Assembly (NCBI RefSeq): GCF_017573465.1
Contig: NZ_JAGEPF010000013.1
Span: forward strand, 186,001-250,000
Length of the DNA: 64,000 nt
Reading direction: 5' to 3'
From: Actinomadura violacea
GTDB lineage: Bacteria; Actinomycetota; Actinomycetes; Streptosporangiales; Streptosporangiaceae
The position numbers were made by a program, and so were the translations under genes. Below the pieces are notes generated by a model, which searched no databases, was not told the DNA's origin, and worked only from the letters and a program-made list of their open reading frames with translations. This document shows positions 34,676-43,624 of this stretch, one piece after another. The stretch's first letter is position 1. The number at the start of each line of letters is the position of its first letter.

Positions 34676-36469
34676 TCAGACGCGCTCCCAGAGGGCCGGG
34701 ACGTTCGGCGGCGTCCAGCCGGGCTGCGCCGTGTGCGCCTGGAGGCAGCGGTAGCTGACGCCGTCGTAGGTCACGACGTCGCCGGCGTTGTACGCGGTGC
34801 CCGCGGCCCACGTCCCGCCCGGGTCACCCGGATCCCCGGGGTCGCCCGGGTCGCCCACGCGGTCGCCGACGTTGACGCCCGCCCACGCGTTCGCGACGGA
34901 GGCGTACTCGGCGCTCGACTCCCCGTACAGGGCGGACGCGGCCGCGAGCGTCGCGCGGCGGGCGTCGGCGTAGTCGGTGCTCGGCCGCATCTCCTCGGTG
35001 AGCGCCTTGTACCAGACGGCCGCGGCCTTGTCCCGGCCGATGCCCGTCACCGGCTGCCCGTCGGCGGTCGGCGAGTCGTACCGCACCCCGTTGATCACCT
35101 TCGAGCCGCTGCCCTCGGACAGCAGGTAGAAGAAGTGGTTCGCGATGCCCGAGGAGTAGTGGACGTCCACGTTCCCCGCGTTCGGCGACCAGTAGTCCAG
35201 CGACGAGCCGTCCTTGCTGGGCTGGTCCATGTACCGCAGCGGGCCGCTGCCGGAGATGTTGAGCTTCTCGCCGATGAGGTAGTCGCCGGGGTCGCTCGGG
35301 TTGTTCGACCAGAACTCGATGGCGGTGGCCATGATGTCGGACGTCGCCTCGTTCAGCCCGCCGGACTCGCCCTGGTACTCCAGCCCGGCCGTGTTGGACG
35401 TGACGCCGTGCGTCATCTCGTGGCCCGCCACGTCCAGCTCGGTCAGCGGCTGCGCGTTGCCCTGGCCGTCGCCGTAGGTCATGCAGAAGCAGCCGTCGTC
35501 CCAGAACGCGTTGACGTAGCCGCTGCTGTAGTGGACGCGGGAGTAGGCGCCGACGCCGTCGCCGCGGATGCCGGACCGGCCGAAGACCGTCTTGTAGAAG
35601 TCCCACGTCTGACCGGCGCCGTAGGCGGCGTCGACGCCCGCGGTCTGCGCGTTGTAGGGGGTGCCGTCGCCCCAGTTGTCGTCGGTGTCGGTCATGACGC
35701 TGCCCTGACCGGAGGTCCCGCCGTTGAGGTTGTAGGTGGTGTGGCCGCCGCGCGGGTTGTCCTGCAGGTAGTAGTAGCCGCCCGAGTTGACGGTGTTGAG
35801 CTGGACGGTGCCGGAGTACTCGCTCTGCCCGGTGCCCGTCTCGATGCCCTGCCACTGGGTGATCTTCTTGCCGGTGGTGGCGTCGGTGATGACGTGCAGG
35901 CGGCTCGGCGTGCCGTCCTTCTGCGTCCCGCCGGCCACGGTCTCCCAGGCCAGGACGGGCTTGTCGCCGTTCATCCAGACGACCTTGCGCGGCGCCTGGC
36001 TGCCCTTCGCCTTCGGCGTCGCCGGCTTGGTGGACGCCAGGGTCTTCGGCGCCGTGTCCACCTTCAGCCGGTGGGTGACGCCCTGGCTGACGCGCTCGAT
36101 CGCGCCGGCCTTGTTCCGGTGGACGATCAGGTCGCCGCCGAGGACGGGCAGGCCGTCGTAGGTCCGCAGGTAGTGGGTGTGGGTGGTGCCGTCCTGGTCC
36201 TTGACGACGGTCTTCACCTTCAGCCCGACCTTGGCGCCGAGCTTCAGCTGCGAAGCGGTCTGATCCTGCTCCGCCTTCGCCTGGCCGACGAGCGCCTTGT
36301 ACTCCTTCGCGCTGGTCTTCGCGGGGAGCTGGCCGGGGTCGCCGTGCGGGCGGGGGGCCGCGGCGGCCGGTCCCGCCTGCATGCCGAGCACCGCGGCGGC
36401 GGCGACGGTGACCAGTGCGCTTCCGGTGGCGACGCGCCGGTGGACGCGTCCGGGGGTGGTGGGTCTCAC
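34676..36469 (-). CDS. Secreted M4 (thermolysin-type) metalloprotease with chitin-binding tail
   Basis: The 597-residue preproenzyme has a signal peptide (to about residue 38), an FTP/PepSY propeptide, and the M4 catalytic domain with H350-E-M-T-H354 and the third zinc ligand E374 in GGLNEATSD. A GDPGDPGDPGDPGG linker joins it to a C-terminal CBM5/12-type domain (TWAAGTAYNAGDVVTYDGVSYRC). The tail suggests targeting to chitin or fungal walls. Preceded by about 190 bases of non-coding DNA. Confidence 0.93.
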   Translation of the reverse strand: MRPTTPGRVHRRVATGSALVTVAAAAVLGMQAGPAAAAPRPHGDPGQLPAKTSAKEYKALVGQAKAEQDQTASQLKLGAKVGLKVKTVVKDQDGTTHTHYLRTYDGLPVLGGDLIVHRNKAGAIERVSQGVTHRLKVDTAPKTLASTKPATPKAKGSQAPRKVVWMNGDKPVLAWETVAGGTQKDGTPSRLHVITDATTGKKITQWQGIETGTGQSEYSGTVQLNTVNSGGYYYLQDNPRGGHTTYNLNGGTSGQGSVMTDTDDNWGDGTPYNAQTAGVDAAYGAGQTWDFYKTVFGRSGIRGDGVGAYSRVHYSSGYVNAFWDDGCFCMTYGDGQGNAQPLTELDVAGHEMTHGVTSNTAGLEYQGESGGLNEATSDIMATAIEFWSNNPSDPGDYLIGEKLNISGSGPLRYMDQPSKDGSSLDYWSPNAGNVDVHYSSGIANHFFYLLSEGSGSKVINGVRYDSPTADGQPVTGIGRDKAAAVWYKALTEEMRPSTDYADARRATLAAASALYGESSAEYASVANAWAGVNVGDRVGDPGDPGDPGDPGGTWAAGTAYNAGDVVTYDGVSYRCLQAHTAQPGWTPPNVPALWERV

Positions 36470-36665
36470 GCGGTACTCCTTGTCCGGCGGCCGGTTCGGG
36501 TGTCCGGCCGAGGGAGCGCTCCGGCCGCTGTGGCGTCCGGAGCTCCCGGATGACGGGGGGGTGTGGTGCGTGGGAACGATCGCACGCCATCAGCGGGCAA
36601 GTCACCGCAAAGTTCGCCGTAACCGGGAGGTGTAGGGGAAGCGGAGGGCGGGGCTAGGGAGATCC

Positions 36666-39551
36666 CTACACGCCTCGGGTATTTACAGAATCCGTCCGCC
36701 GCGCTAGGGAGCCGCCACTGGCGGGCTTGAACCCGCTGCCACCGGAGGGGCCGAGCAGCGAGGCGAGTTGCGTCCGGGAGCAGATGCCGAGCTTGCGGTA
36801 CACGCGGGTGAGCGACGCCTCGACGGTCTTCACGCTGACGAACAGGCGGTTCGCGACCTGCTGGTTGGTGGCGCCGCGTCCGACGAGCAGCGCGATCCGC
36901 CGCTCCCCCTCCGTCAGAGCCGCGTCGGGCAATTCAGGCGGGGGCGGCGCGGCCGGGTCCTGCGCGCCGGTTTCGAGGCGGGTAAGGCGCCGCGCCTGCT
37001 CCGCCAAAGGCCGCGCACCGCACCGGGAGAAGATCCCCAGAGCGTCCGCGGCGGCCTGCCGGGCCGGACCGGGACGCCGCCGCCGGCGCTCGACGTCGGC
37101 GCGTTCGAGCAGGCAGTGGCCCACTTCGAGCGGCTGCCCGAGCCGCTCGAACAGCGCCGCCGCCCGTCCCAGCAGCGCGACGGCCGCGTCCGGTTCGCCG
37201 CGCGCCGCGAGCACGGCGGCCTCCGCACGGTCGAGGCGGGCGCGCACGCCGGCGCTCCGCGCCCGGTCGCCTGCCAGCGCGCGGGTCGCGCGGACCACCT
37301 CCGCCGCCCGTTCCGTCTCGCCGAGCGCCGCCAGGCCCTGCGCGAGGTCGTCGCGCCAGCGCAGGACCAGCGGCGAACGCAGCCCCCGGCCGTCGCCCAG
37401 CGCGCCGATCCGCCACAGCGTGTCCACGCCGCCGCGCACGTCGCCCTCCCGCATGCGGGCCACGCCGAGCACGTGCAGCAGCCGGCTCTGGAAGATGACG
37501 TCGTCCTCCTGCTCGGACGCCCGCAGCCCCTGCTCGGCCAGGACGGCGGCGCGCCGCACGCTGCCGCCCGCCAGCTCCGCCAACGCCCCGTGGTACCAGG
37601 CCGGTCCCGGGCTGAGCGCGGCCTCCTCGGTGATGCGCATGGCGCGGTCGGCGAAGTCCAGCGCCTCGCGGCACCGGCCCGTCCGGACGGCCACCTCGGA
37701 CAGGTTGCGCAGGACGTGCACGACCTCCTCGCCGGACCCGCGCTCGACCAGCGCCAGCATCCGCAGCAGCTCCGTCCGCGCCTCGGCCAGCCGGTCCTCG
37801 AAGATCGCGCAGTAGGCGGCCAGGTAGCGGGGCGTCGTGTGCATCTGGCCGTCCAGCGGCGGCTCCGGCAGGTTCCGGGCACGCCGCAGGTCCGCGGTGT
37901 GGTCGTGGCCCTCGATCAGCGCGATGTTCGCACGGACGGCCAGTGCCTTCGCCTCCAGCGCTGGGTCCCCCGCCTCGCGCGCGTGCGCGAGCGCGCCGTC
38001 CACCTCCTGCTCCGCCTGCTGCGGCGCGCCGTTCACTAGCGCCGCCAACGCCATCCGCAGGCGCAGCGGCCCGAGAAGCGCCGGGTCGCCCTCCGCGTCC
38101 ACCAGCGCGGCAGCGAACACCTCCCCCATCTCCGCGAGCCCCTGCCCGGACAGGTCGAGCACCGCGAGCCGCACCCGCACCCGCTGCGCACGGGTCGCGT
38201 CGGCGGCGAGGACGGCCTCGGCCGCGCCGTGCACCAGGTCGGGCAGGCCGCCGTTCGCGCCCGCCTCCGCCGCCGCGACCAGCCACTCCAGCCGCGCGTC
38301 CGCGGGCTCGGCCGGCGACCGGTCCGCCGCCAGCCGATACAGCTCGGCCGCCATCCGGTGCGAGCCCTGCCGCGCGGCCCGCTCCGCCGCGGCGACCAGC
38401 GAACGCGCGAGCTCGGCGTTCCCCGCCGGGGCCGCCAGGGCGCGGTGCCGGGCCCGGCCCGCCGCGTCCGGCACCACCGCCGCCAGCCGGCGGTGCACCC
38501 GCGCGACGTGCCCGGCGTCGGCCGACTCGGCGAGGACGGTGCCGACCGCGGGCGGCGTGAACCGGATGCCGCCGCCCTCGCAGATCAGCAGCCCCAGCCC
38601 CGCGGCCTGCGCGACGTCCCGGGCCGCCTCGGCGCGGCCGGCCCGGCGCAGCAGGTCCGTCGTCGGCCGGATGGCGAGCGCCGCCATCAGCAGCGTCTCG
38701 CGGGCCTGCTCCGGCAGCAGCCCGAGCCGCTGCGTGATCACCGCCTGGACGCGCTGCGGGAGCGGCGCGGGCCGCCAATGGCGCGGGACGCGGTCGGTGA
38801 AGGCGCCGCCGAGCGCGAGCGCCAGGAACGGGTTGCCGCCGGAGTCGGAGTGCAGCGTGTTCACCACCCGCACCGGCAGCCCGTAACCACCGAACATCTC
38901 CGCCAGCCCGTCCGGCCCGAGCGGCGGGACGGCGATGTGCAGCGCGCCCGGCGCGGGGGCCCAGGCGGCGGCGCCCGCGTCCCCGCCGGTCAGCCCGTCC
39001 GGCCAGCGTCCCGCGACCACCGCGCGGACGCCCCGCGACGCGAGCCGCCCGACCGTGTACCGGACGGCGTGCACCGACTCGGCGTCCAGCCATTGGGCGT
39101 CGTCGACGAGCAGCAGGACGGGCCGCTCCCCGGCGCAGCGGGCGAGCAGGCCCCGGAACACCGGCCCGCAGGCGAGATGGTCCGTCCCTGGCCGTCCGGC
39201 GGCGTCCGCGGCGTTCGCGGGGTGCGGGTCGGGGCGTCCGGTGAGCCGGTCCTTCGGCAGGCCGGCGGTGAGTGCGCCGGGCAGCTGGTCGAGCAGTTCG
39301 GCCAGCCCCGCGCACGGCACCCAGCGCTCGGTCTCGGTGCCCGCGACGCGCAGGACCAGCTCCCCGCGCGCGGTGGCGGCGGCTCCGAGCGCCTCGAGCA
39401 GGGCGGTCTTGCCGATGCCGCTGGGTCCGGTGAGCACGGCGCTGCCGTTCGCGGCGAGCCGGGACTCCACGGACGCGAGCAGCACCGAACGCCCTGCCGG
39501 TGGGGCCGGTGCTCCGTTCGGGACGACCGGCGGCGCCGCAGCGACGTCCAT
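36666..39551 (-). CDS. Large LuxR-type transcriptional regulator with AAA ATPase domain
   Basis: The 961-residue protein has an N-terminal AAA domain (Walker A TGPSGIGKT, Walker B VLLLVDDAQWLD), a long TPR-like helical middle, and a C-terminal LuxR HTH (TEGERRIALLVGRGATNQQVANRLFVSVKTVEASLTRVYRKLGI). This is the LAL/MalT-like layout; ATP and a ligand usually control DNA binding. AGGAGAGGTG sits directly before the ATG at 39551. It may regulate the neighbouring secreted protease or repeat protein, but targets are unknown. Confidence 0.9.
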   Translation of the reverse strand: MDVAAAPPVVPNGAPAPPAGRSVLLASVESRLAANGSAVLTGPSGIGKTALLEALGAAATARGELVLRVAGTETERWVPCAGLAELLDQLPGALTAGLPKDRLTGRPDPHPANAADAAGRPGTDHLACGPVFRGLLARCAGERPVLLLVDDAQWLDAESVHAVRYTVGRLASRGVRAVVAGRWPDGLTGGDAGAAAWAPAPGALHIAVPPLGPDGLAEMFGGYGLPVRVVNTLHSDSGGNPFLALALGGAFTDRVPRHWRPAPLPQRVQAVITQRLGLLPEQARETLLMAALAIRPTTDLLRRAGRAEAARDVAQAAGLGLLICEGGGIRFTPPAVGTVLAESADAGHVARVHRRLAAVVPDAAGRARHRALAAPAGNAELARSLVAAAERAARQGSHRMAAELYRLAADRSPAEPADARLEWLVAAAEAGANGGLPDLVHGAAEAVLAADATRAQRVRVRLAVLDLSGQGLAEMGEVFAAALVDAEGDPALLGPLRLRMALAALVNGAPQQAEQEVDGALAHAREAGDPALEAKALAVRANIALIEGHDHTADLRRARNLPEPPLDGQMHTTPRYLAAYCAIFEDRLAEARTELLRMLALVERGSGEEVVHVLRNLSEVAVRTGRCREALDFADRAMRITEEAALSPGPAWYHGALAELAGGSVRRAAVLAEQGLRASEQEDDVIFQSRLLHVLGVARMREGDVRGGVDTLWRIGALGDGRGLRSPLVLRWRDDLAQGLAALGETERAAEVVRATRALAGDRARSAGVRARLDRAEAAVLAARGEPDAAVALLGRAAALFERLGQPLEVGHCLLERADVERRRRRPGPARQAAADALGIFSRCGARPLAEQARRLTRLETGAQDPAAPPPPELPDAALTEGERRIALLVGRGATNQQVANRLFVSVKTVEASLTRVYRKLGICSRTQLASLLGPSGGSGFKPASGGSLARRTDSVNTRGV

Positions 39552-39679
39552 CACCTCTCCTTTCCGAGGAACCGGACGCCGCACCGACGATAACGGCGGG
39601 CAACGACGCCCACAACGGCCCCGTTCCAAGGAGTGACAACCCGCAGGCGGAGCGGAAAGGCCTGGCGGGCGGGAACGCG

Positions 39680-39717
39680 CGAACGCCCGTCCCGGGGGTG
39701 GACGGGACGGGCGTTCG
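39680..39717 (-). terminator. Terminator after the secreted repeat protein
   Basis: A perfect 13-bp stem (CGAACGCCCGTCC with GGACGGGCGTTCG) with a 12-base loop, between two genes on the same strand. Confidence 0.75.
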
Positions 39718-39756
39718 GACCTGACCGCGGCTCAGGGGGCCGCCGCGGTGCGGGGG

Positions 39757-40839
39757 TCAGCCGTAGTACTCGATGAACGGGACCTTCCCGTTCGGCTGCG
39801 TCGCGGTGCCGGCGCTGACGATCGCCGTCGTGCCGGGGCGGGCGTCGGCGTCGGACGCCTGGACGGTGCCGGTGCGGCCGGCGGCGCCGTTGAGGGTCGT
39901 CCAGGACGTGCCGTTGTAGTGCATGTACTGGGTCCGGCCGCCGGTGGTGACCGGCAGCATGACCACGCCGCCCTTGCCGTCGGCCGACAGCCCGATGCCG
40001 GCCGTGTTCAGCGGCGTGTTGACCGTCTTCCAGGACGTGCCGTCGTAGTGCAGGATCGCGTTGGTGACCTGCGCGTTCTGCCGGACGCGCAGCACGTACA
40101 CGTTCGTCGGCGAGTTCTCGACGATCTTGTAGAGGGTGCCCTGGTAGGCGGGCACGCCGAGCGAGCCCGGCACCGCGATCCGCTTCCACGCCTTGCCGTC
40201 GTAGTGCATCACCAGGCCGGTGACGGACGTGCCGTTGGACGTGGTCCCGGCGAGCCAGACGTCGCTCTTCGACTTCACGTCCACGGCGGTGATCGCGGAC
40301 GAGGCGGGCAGCGGGACCTTCGCGTCCGTCCACGCGGTGCCCGTCCAGCGCAGGACGGCGCTGAGGCCGCCCGCGGTCGCGTCGACGCCCGCGACGGAGT
40401 AGGCGGTGCCGTCCGGCGCGGCCGCGACCTGGCTCGGCAGGCCGACCAGCGGGTAGGCGACCTTGGCCCACTTGGCGCCGTTCCAGTACAGGCCGACGGT
40501 GCCGCCGAGGTTGTAGCCGACGATCCACGCCTTGCCCGCGCTCGCGACGGCGACGTCGGTCGGGGTGAAGCCGACCGGGGCGGCCTGCGCCGCCCAGGTG
40601 GAGCCGGTCCACTTCGCGATCTTCGTCTGGGGGCTGAAGAACGAGCCGGCGGCGCCGACGGCCCAGCCGGCGTCCTTCGCGCCGAAGTCGACGCGGTCGA
40701 GGCTGCCGTTGTAGTTCAGCCCCGCGCCGCCGACGTTCTTCCATCCGGCGGCGGCCTGGGCGGGCGCGGTGGCCAGGGCCAGCGTTCCGGCGCCGCAGGC
40801 GATCGCGAGGGCCGCGGCCGGCACCGCGTTCCGTCCCAT
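39757..40839 (-). CDS. Secreted beta-propeller-like repeat protein
   Basis: The 360-residue protein has a signal peptide ending near APAQA and about seven repeats with W-x-G-x-x-W cores (KWTGSTWAAQAAP, YWNGAKWAKVAY, RWTGTAWTDAKVP, HYDGKAWKRIAVP, HYDGTSWKTVNTP, HYNGTSWTTLNG). The repeat count fits a propeller of the sialidase/kelch kind, without visible catalytic residues. GGGAG precedes the ATG. An inverted repeat at 40888-40903 lies in the promoter. Confidence 0.8.
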   Translation of the reverse strand: MGRNAVPAAALAIACGAGTLALATAPAQAAAGWKNVGGAGLNYNGSLDRVDFGAKDAGWAVGAAGSFFSPQTKIAKWTGSTWAAQAAPVGFTPTDVAVASAGKAWIVGYNLGGTVGLYWNGAKWAKVAYPLVGLPSQVAAAPDGTAYSVAGVDATAGGLSAVLRWTGTAWTDAKVPLPASSAITAVDVKSKSDVWLAGTTSNGTSVTGLVMHYDGKAWKRIAVPGSLGVPAYQGTLYKIVENSPTNVYVLRVRQNAQVTNAILHYDGTSWKTVNTPLNTAGIGLSADGKGGVVMLPVTTGGRTQYMHYNGTSWTTLNGAAGRTGTVQASDADARPGTTAIVSAGTATQPNGKVPFIEYYG

Positions 40840-40887
40840 ATGAGCTCCCAAGATCAGTTCAAGCGCACGGCAAAGAGTACGGGAAGA

Positions 40888-40903
40888 CTTACTTCCGAGT
40901 AAG
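40888..40903. promoter_or_regulatory. Inverted repeat operator candidate
   Basis: CTTACTTCCGAGTAAG has perfect 6-base arms and a 4-base spacer, of TetR-operator size. It lies about 50 bases before the secreted repeat protein start. On the minus strand its core reads TTACTCGGAAGTAA, close to TTACTCGGGAGTCA at 42708-42721. Confidence 0.5.
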
Positions 40904-41057
40904 AGGGACTTTCCGGGCGGCCGGATCAGGCCGCGACCGCCCCCGGACACGACGACGCCCGGAGCCGTTGCGGCTCCGGGCGTCGTCCGGTGTGCGAGGG
41001 GCGGTGGCCGGAGGACGCGCCTCCACTCACCGGCCGCGGATCACCGGCGGAAGGCGG

Positions 41058-41822
41058 TCACTCGCCCTTCCAGTTCGGCTTGCGCTTCTCGGCGAAGGCC
41101 GCCGGGCCCTCCTGCGCGTCCTTGGAGGTGAAGACGGGCAGCGTGATGTCCTGCTGCTTCTTCCACGCCTCGGCGGACGTCCAGTCGGCGGACTCGACGA
41201 TGACCTTCTTGGTCGCGGCGAGCGCCAGCGGGGCGTTCTCCGCGACCTTCAGGGCCAGCTCCTTGGCCGCGGCGAGCGCGCCGCCCGGCTCGGCGAGCCG
41301 GTTGACGAACCCGAGCTCGGCCATCCGCTCCGCCGGGTACTTGTCGCCGGTCAGGGCGATCTCCATGGCGATGTGGAACGGGATCCGCTGCGGCAGCCGC
41401 AGCAGGCCGCCGCCCGCGGCGACCAGCCCGCGCTTCGGCTCGGGCAGCCCGAACTGGGCGTCCCGGGAGGCGACGATCATGTCGCAGGACAGCGCGACCT
41501 CGCAGCCGCCCGCCAGCGCGTAGCCCTCCACCGCGGCGATCAGCGGCTTGGCCGCCGGACGCTCGGTGATGCCGGCGAACCCGCGGCCCGGCACGGTCGG
41601 GTTGTCGCCGGTGAGGAAGCCCTTGAGGTCCATCCCGGAGCAGAACGTGCCGCCGGCGCCGGTCAGGACGCCGATGGACAGGTCCTTGCGGGAGTCCAGC
41701 TCGTCCAGGGCCGCCGCGATCCCCTTCGCCACCTCGCCGTTGACCGCGTTGCGGGCCTCCGGCCGGTTGATGGTGATGATGAGGACGGCGCCGTCTTCCT
41801 CCGTCAGAACAGCGTCGGTCAT
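41058..41822 (-). CDS. Enoyl-CoA hydratase/isomerase (crotonase family)
   Basis: The 254-residue protein has the crotonase oxyanion-hole segments NRPEARNAVNGEV and GTFCSGMDLKGF and the central AAVEGYALAGGCEVALSCD. The catalytic Glu region LPEPKRGLVAAGGGLLRLP is typical. It starts nine bases after the SDR gene on the same strand, so both likely act in one fatty-acid or CoA-thioester breakdown step. Exact substrate unknown. Confidence 0.9.
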   Translation of the reverse strand: MTDAVLTEEDGAVLIITINRPEARNAVNGEVAKGIAAALDELDSRKDLSIGVLTGAGGTFCSGMDLKGFLTGDNPTVPGRGFAGITERPAAKPLIAAVEGYALAGGCEVALSCDMIVASRDAQFGLPEPKRGLVAAGGGLLRLPQRIPFHIAMEIALTGDKYPAERMAELGFVNRLAEPGGALAAAKELALKVAENAPLALAATKKVIVESADWTSAEAWKKQQDITLPVFTSKDAQEGPAAFAEKRKPNWKGE

Positions 41823-41830
41823 TCAGTGCC

Positions 41831-42604
41831 TCACTTCGGCTGGAAGCGGATGCCACCGTCGAAACGGATGGTCTCGCCGTTCATGTAGTCGTTCTCGACG
41901 AGGGACTTGACCAGGTGCGCGAACTCCGACGCCTTGCCCATCCGCTTGGGGAACGGGACCGGCGCGGCAAGCTTGGCCTTGAACGCCTCGGCGGCCTCGC
42001 CCTCGCCGTAGATCGGGGTGTCGATGATGCCGGGGCAGATCGTGTTGACCCGGACGCCGATCGCGGCGAGGTCGCGGGCGGCCGGCAGCGTCATGCCGAT
42101 GATGCCGCCCTTGGAGGCCGAGTAGGCGATCTGGCCGGTCTGGCCCTCCAGGCCGGCGATGGACGCGGTGTTGATCACCACGCCGCGCAGGCCGTCGGCG
42201 TCGGCGGGCTCGGTCTTGGAGATCGCCGCGGCGCCGATGCGCATCAGGTTGAAGGTGCCGATCAGGTTGACCCGGATGACGGTCTCGTAGGAGGCCAGGT
42301 CGTGCGGGGTGCCGTCGCGGCCGACGGTGCGCGAGGCCCAGCCGATGCCGGCGCTGTTGACGATGACGCGCAGCGGGGCGCCGGTGTCGACGGCGGCCTG
42401 GACGGCGGCCTGCACCTGCTCCTCGCTGGAGACGTCGGTCTTGACGAAGACGCCGCCGACCTCTTCGGCGACCTTCTTGCCCTTGTCCTCGTTCATGTCG
42501 GCGACGACGACCTTGGCGCCTTCGGCGGCCAGCGCGCGGACGGTGGCCTCACCGAGGCCGCTCGCGCCACCGGATACGACGGCGGAAACTCCGTTCAGGT
42601 CCAT
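41831..42604 (-). CDS. SDR oxidoreductase, 3-hydroxyacyl-CoA dehydrogenase type
   Basis: The 257-residue protein has the NAD-binding motif SGGASGLGEATVRAL, NSAGIG, the catalytic Ser in INTASIAG and Tyr-x3-Lys in AYSASKGG. It resembles type II 3-hydroxyacyl-CoA dehydrogenase (HSD10-like), which fits the hydratase gene that follows. The ATG at 42604 has AAGGTG upstream; a GTG three codons earlier is less likely. Confidence 0.9.
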   Translation of the reverse strand: MDLNGVSAVVSGGASGLGEATVRALAAEGAKVVVADMNEDKGKKVAEEVGGVFVKTDVSSEEQVQAAVQAAVDTGAPLRVIVNSAGIGWASRTVGRDGTPHDLASYETVIRVNLIGTFNLMRIGAAAISKTEPADADGLRGVVINTASIAGLEGQTGQIAYSASKGGIIGMTLPAARDLAAIGVRVNTICPGIIDTPIYGEGEAAEAFKAKLAAPVPFPKRMGKASEFAHLVKSLVENDYMNGETIRFDGGIRFQPK

Positions 42605-42707
42605 AAGCAGCACCTTACGTGAGGGACCGAATGTGGTTCGGGATGATGTTACCCAGACGTCATCCCGACGTTCTGCTCACACCCCGGCGGATTGCCCGGG
42701 CGCGATG

Positions 42708-42721
42708 TTACTCGGGAGTCA
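42708..42721. promoter_or_regulatory. Inverted-repeat operator candidate between divergent SDR genes
   Basis: TTACTCGGGAGTCA is a near-palindrome that differs by two bases from the core of the element at 40888-40903. A separate hairpin-capable pair (GGGATGA at 42640-42646 with TCATCCC at 42660-42666) lies nearby. Confidence 0.35.
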
Positions 42722-42768
42722 CAATACGGCGGGCGTTTGCCCCGGGAAGCCCCGGGCACCCGTCCGGC

Positions 42769-43617
42769 ATGACCGAACCTCCGGCACAGAGCCAGCCCTA
42801 CCCAGGCCGCACGGGGGACATGACGCCCGAGCCCCGCGACGAGATGCGCGGCCACACCGGCAGCGGCCTCCTCGACGGCAGGCGCGCGCTGGTCACCGGC
42901 GGCGACTCCGGCATCGGACGCGCCGTCTGCGTCGCGTTCGCCAAGGAGGGCGCCGACGTCGCGCTCACCTACCTCGAAGAGGACGACGACGCCCGGCACA
43001 CCGCGTCCCTCGTCGAGGCCGAAGGCCGCCGCTGCTTCACCTTCGGCGGCGACCTCGCCGAGGAGCGGCACTGCCGCGAGGTCGTCGAGCACGCCGTCCG
43101 CGACCTCGGCGGACTCGACGTCCTCGTCCTGCACCACGGCACGCAGACGCCGGTCAAGGACGTCCGCCAGATCGACGACGCGCAGCTCCAGCGGACGTTC
43201 GCCGTCAACGTGTACGCGCTGTTCTGGACCGTCCAGGAGGCCCTGAACCACATGGGACCCGGATCGTCCATCGTGTTCACCGGCTCCATCAACGGGCTGC
43301 GCGGCAACAAGACGCTGATCGACTACGCCGCCAGCAAGGCCGCCGCGATGACCCTCGCCACCTCTCTCGCACAGAACCTCATGGACCGCGAGATCCGCGT
43401 CAACTGCGTCGCCCCCGGCCCCGTCTGGACGCCGCTGATCCCCGCCACCTTCGACGCCGAGCGCGTCGAGGGCTTCGGCGGCCAGTCCCCGATGGGCCGC
43501 CCGGCGGACCCCGACGAGATCGCCCCCTCCTATGTCTTCTTCGCCGCGAACCGGCAGTCGTCCTACTACACCGGCCAGACGCTGGTGCCGGCCGGCGGCG
43601 AGATCCATCCGGGCTGA
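42769..43617 (+). CDS. SDR oxidoreductase, general-stress glucose-dehydrogenase-like
   Basis: The 282-residue protein has an N-terminal extension (MTEPPAQSQPYPGRTGDMTPEPRDEM), then the Rossmann motif TGGDSGIGRAVCVAF, and YAASKAAAM with the catalytic Tyr and Lys. The extension and GNKTLIDYAASK segment are typical of the YhdF/YdaD-like SDR group often tied to stress. It ends seven bases before topoisomerase IB, so the two are probably co-transcribed. Confidence 0.88.
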   Translation: MTEPPAQSQPYPGRTGDMTPEPRDEMRGHTGSGLLDGRRALVTGGDSGIGRAVCVAFAKEGADVALTYLEEDDDARHTASLVEAEGRRCFTFGGDLAEERHCREVVEHAVRDLGGLDVLVLHHGTQTPVKDVRQIDDAQLQRTFAVNVYALFWTVQEALNHMGPGSSIVFTGSINGLRGNKTLIDYAASKAAAMTLATSLAQNLMDREIRVNCVAPGPVWTPLIPATFDAERVEGFGGQSPMGRPADPDEIAPSYVFFAANRQSSYYTGQTLVPAGGEIHPG

Positions 43618-43624
43618 GGCGCCC

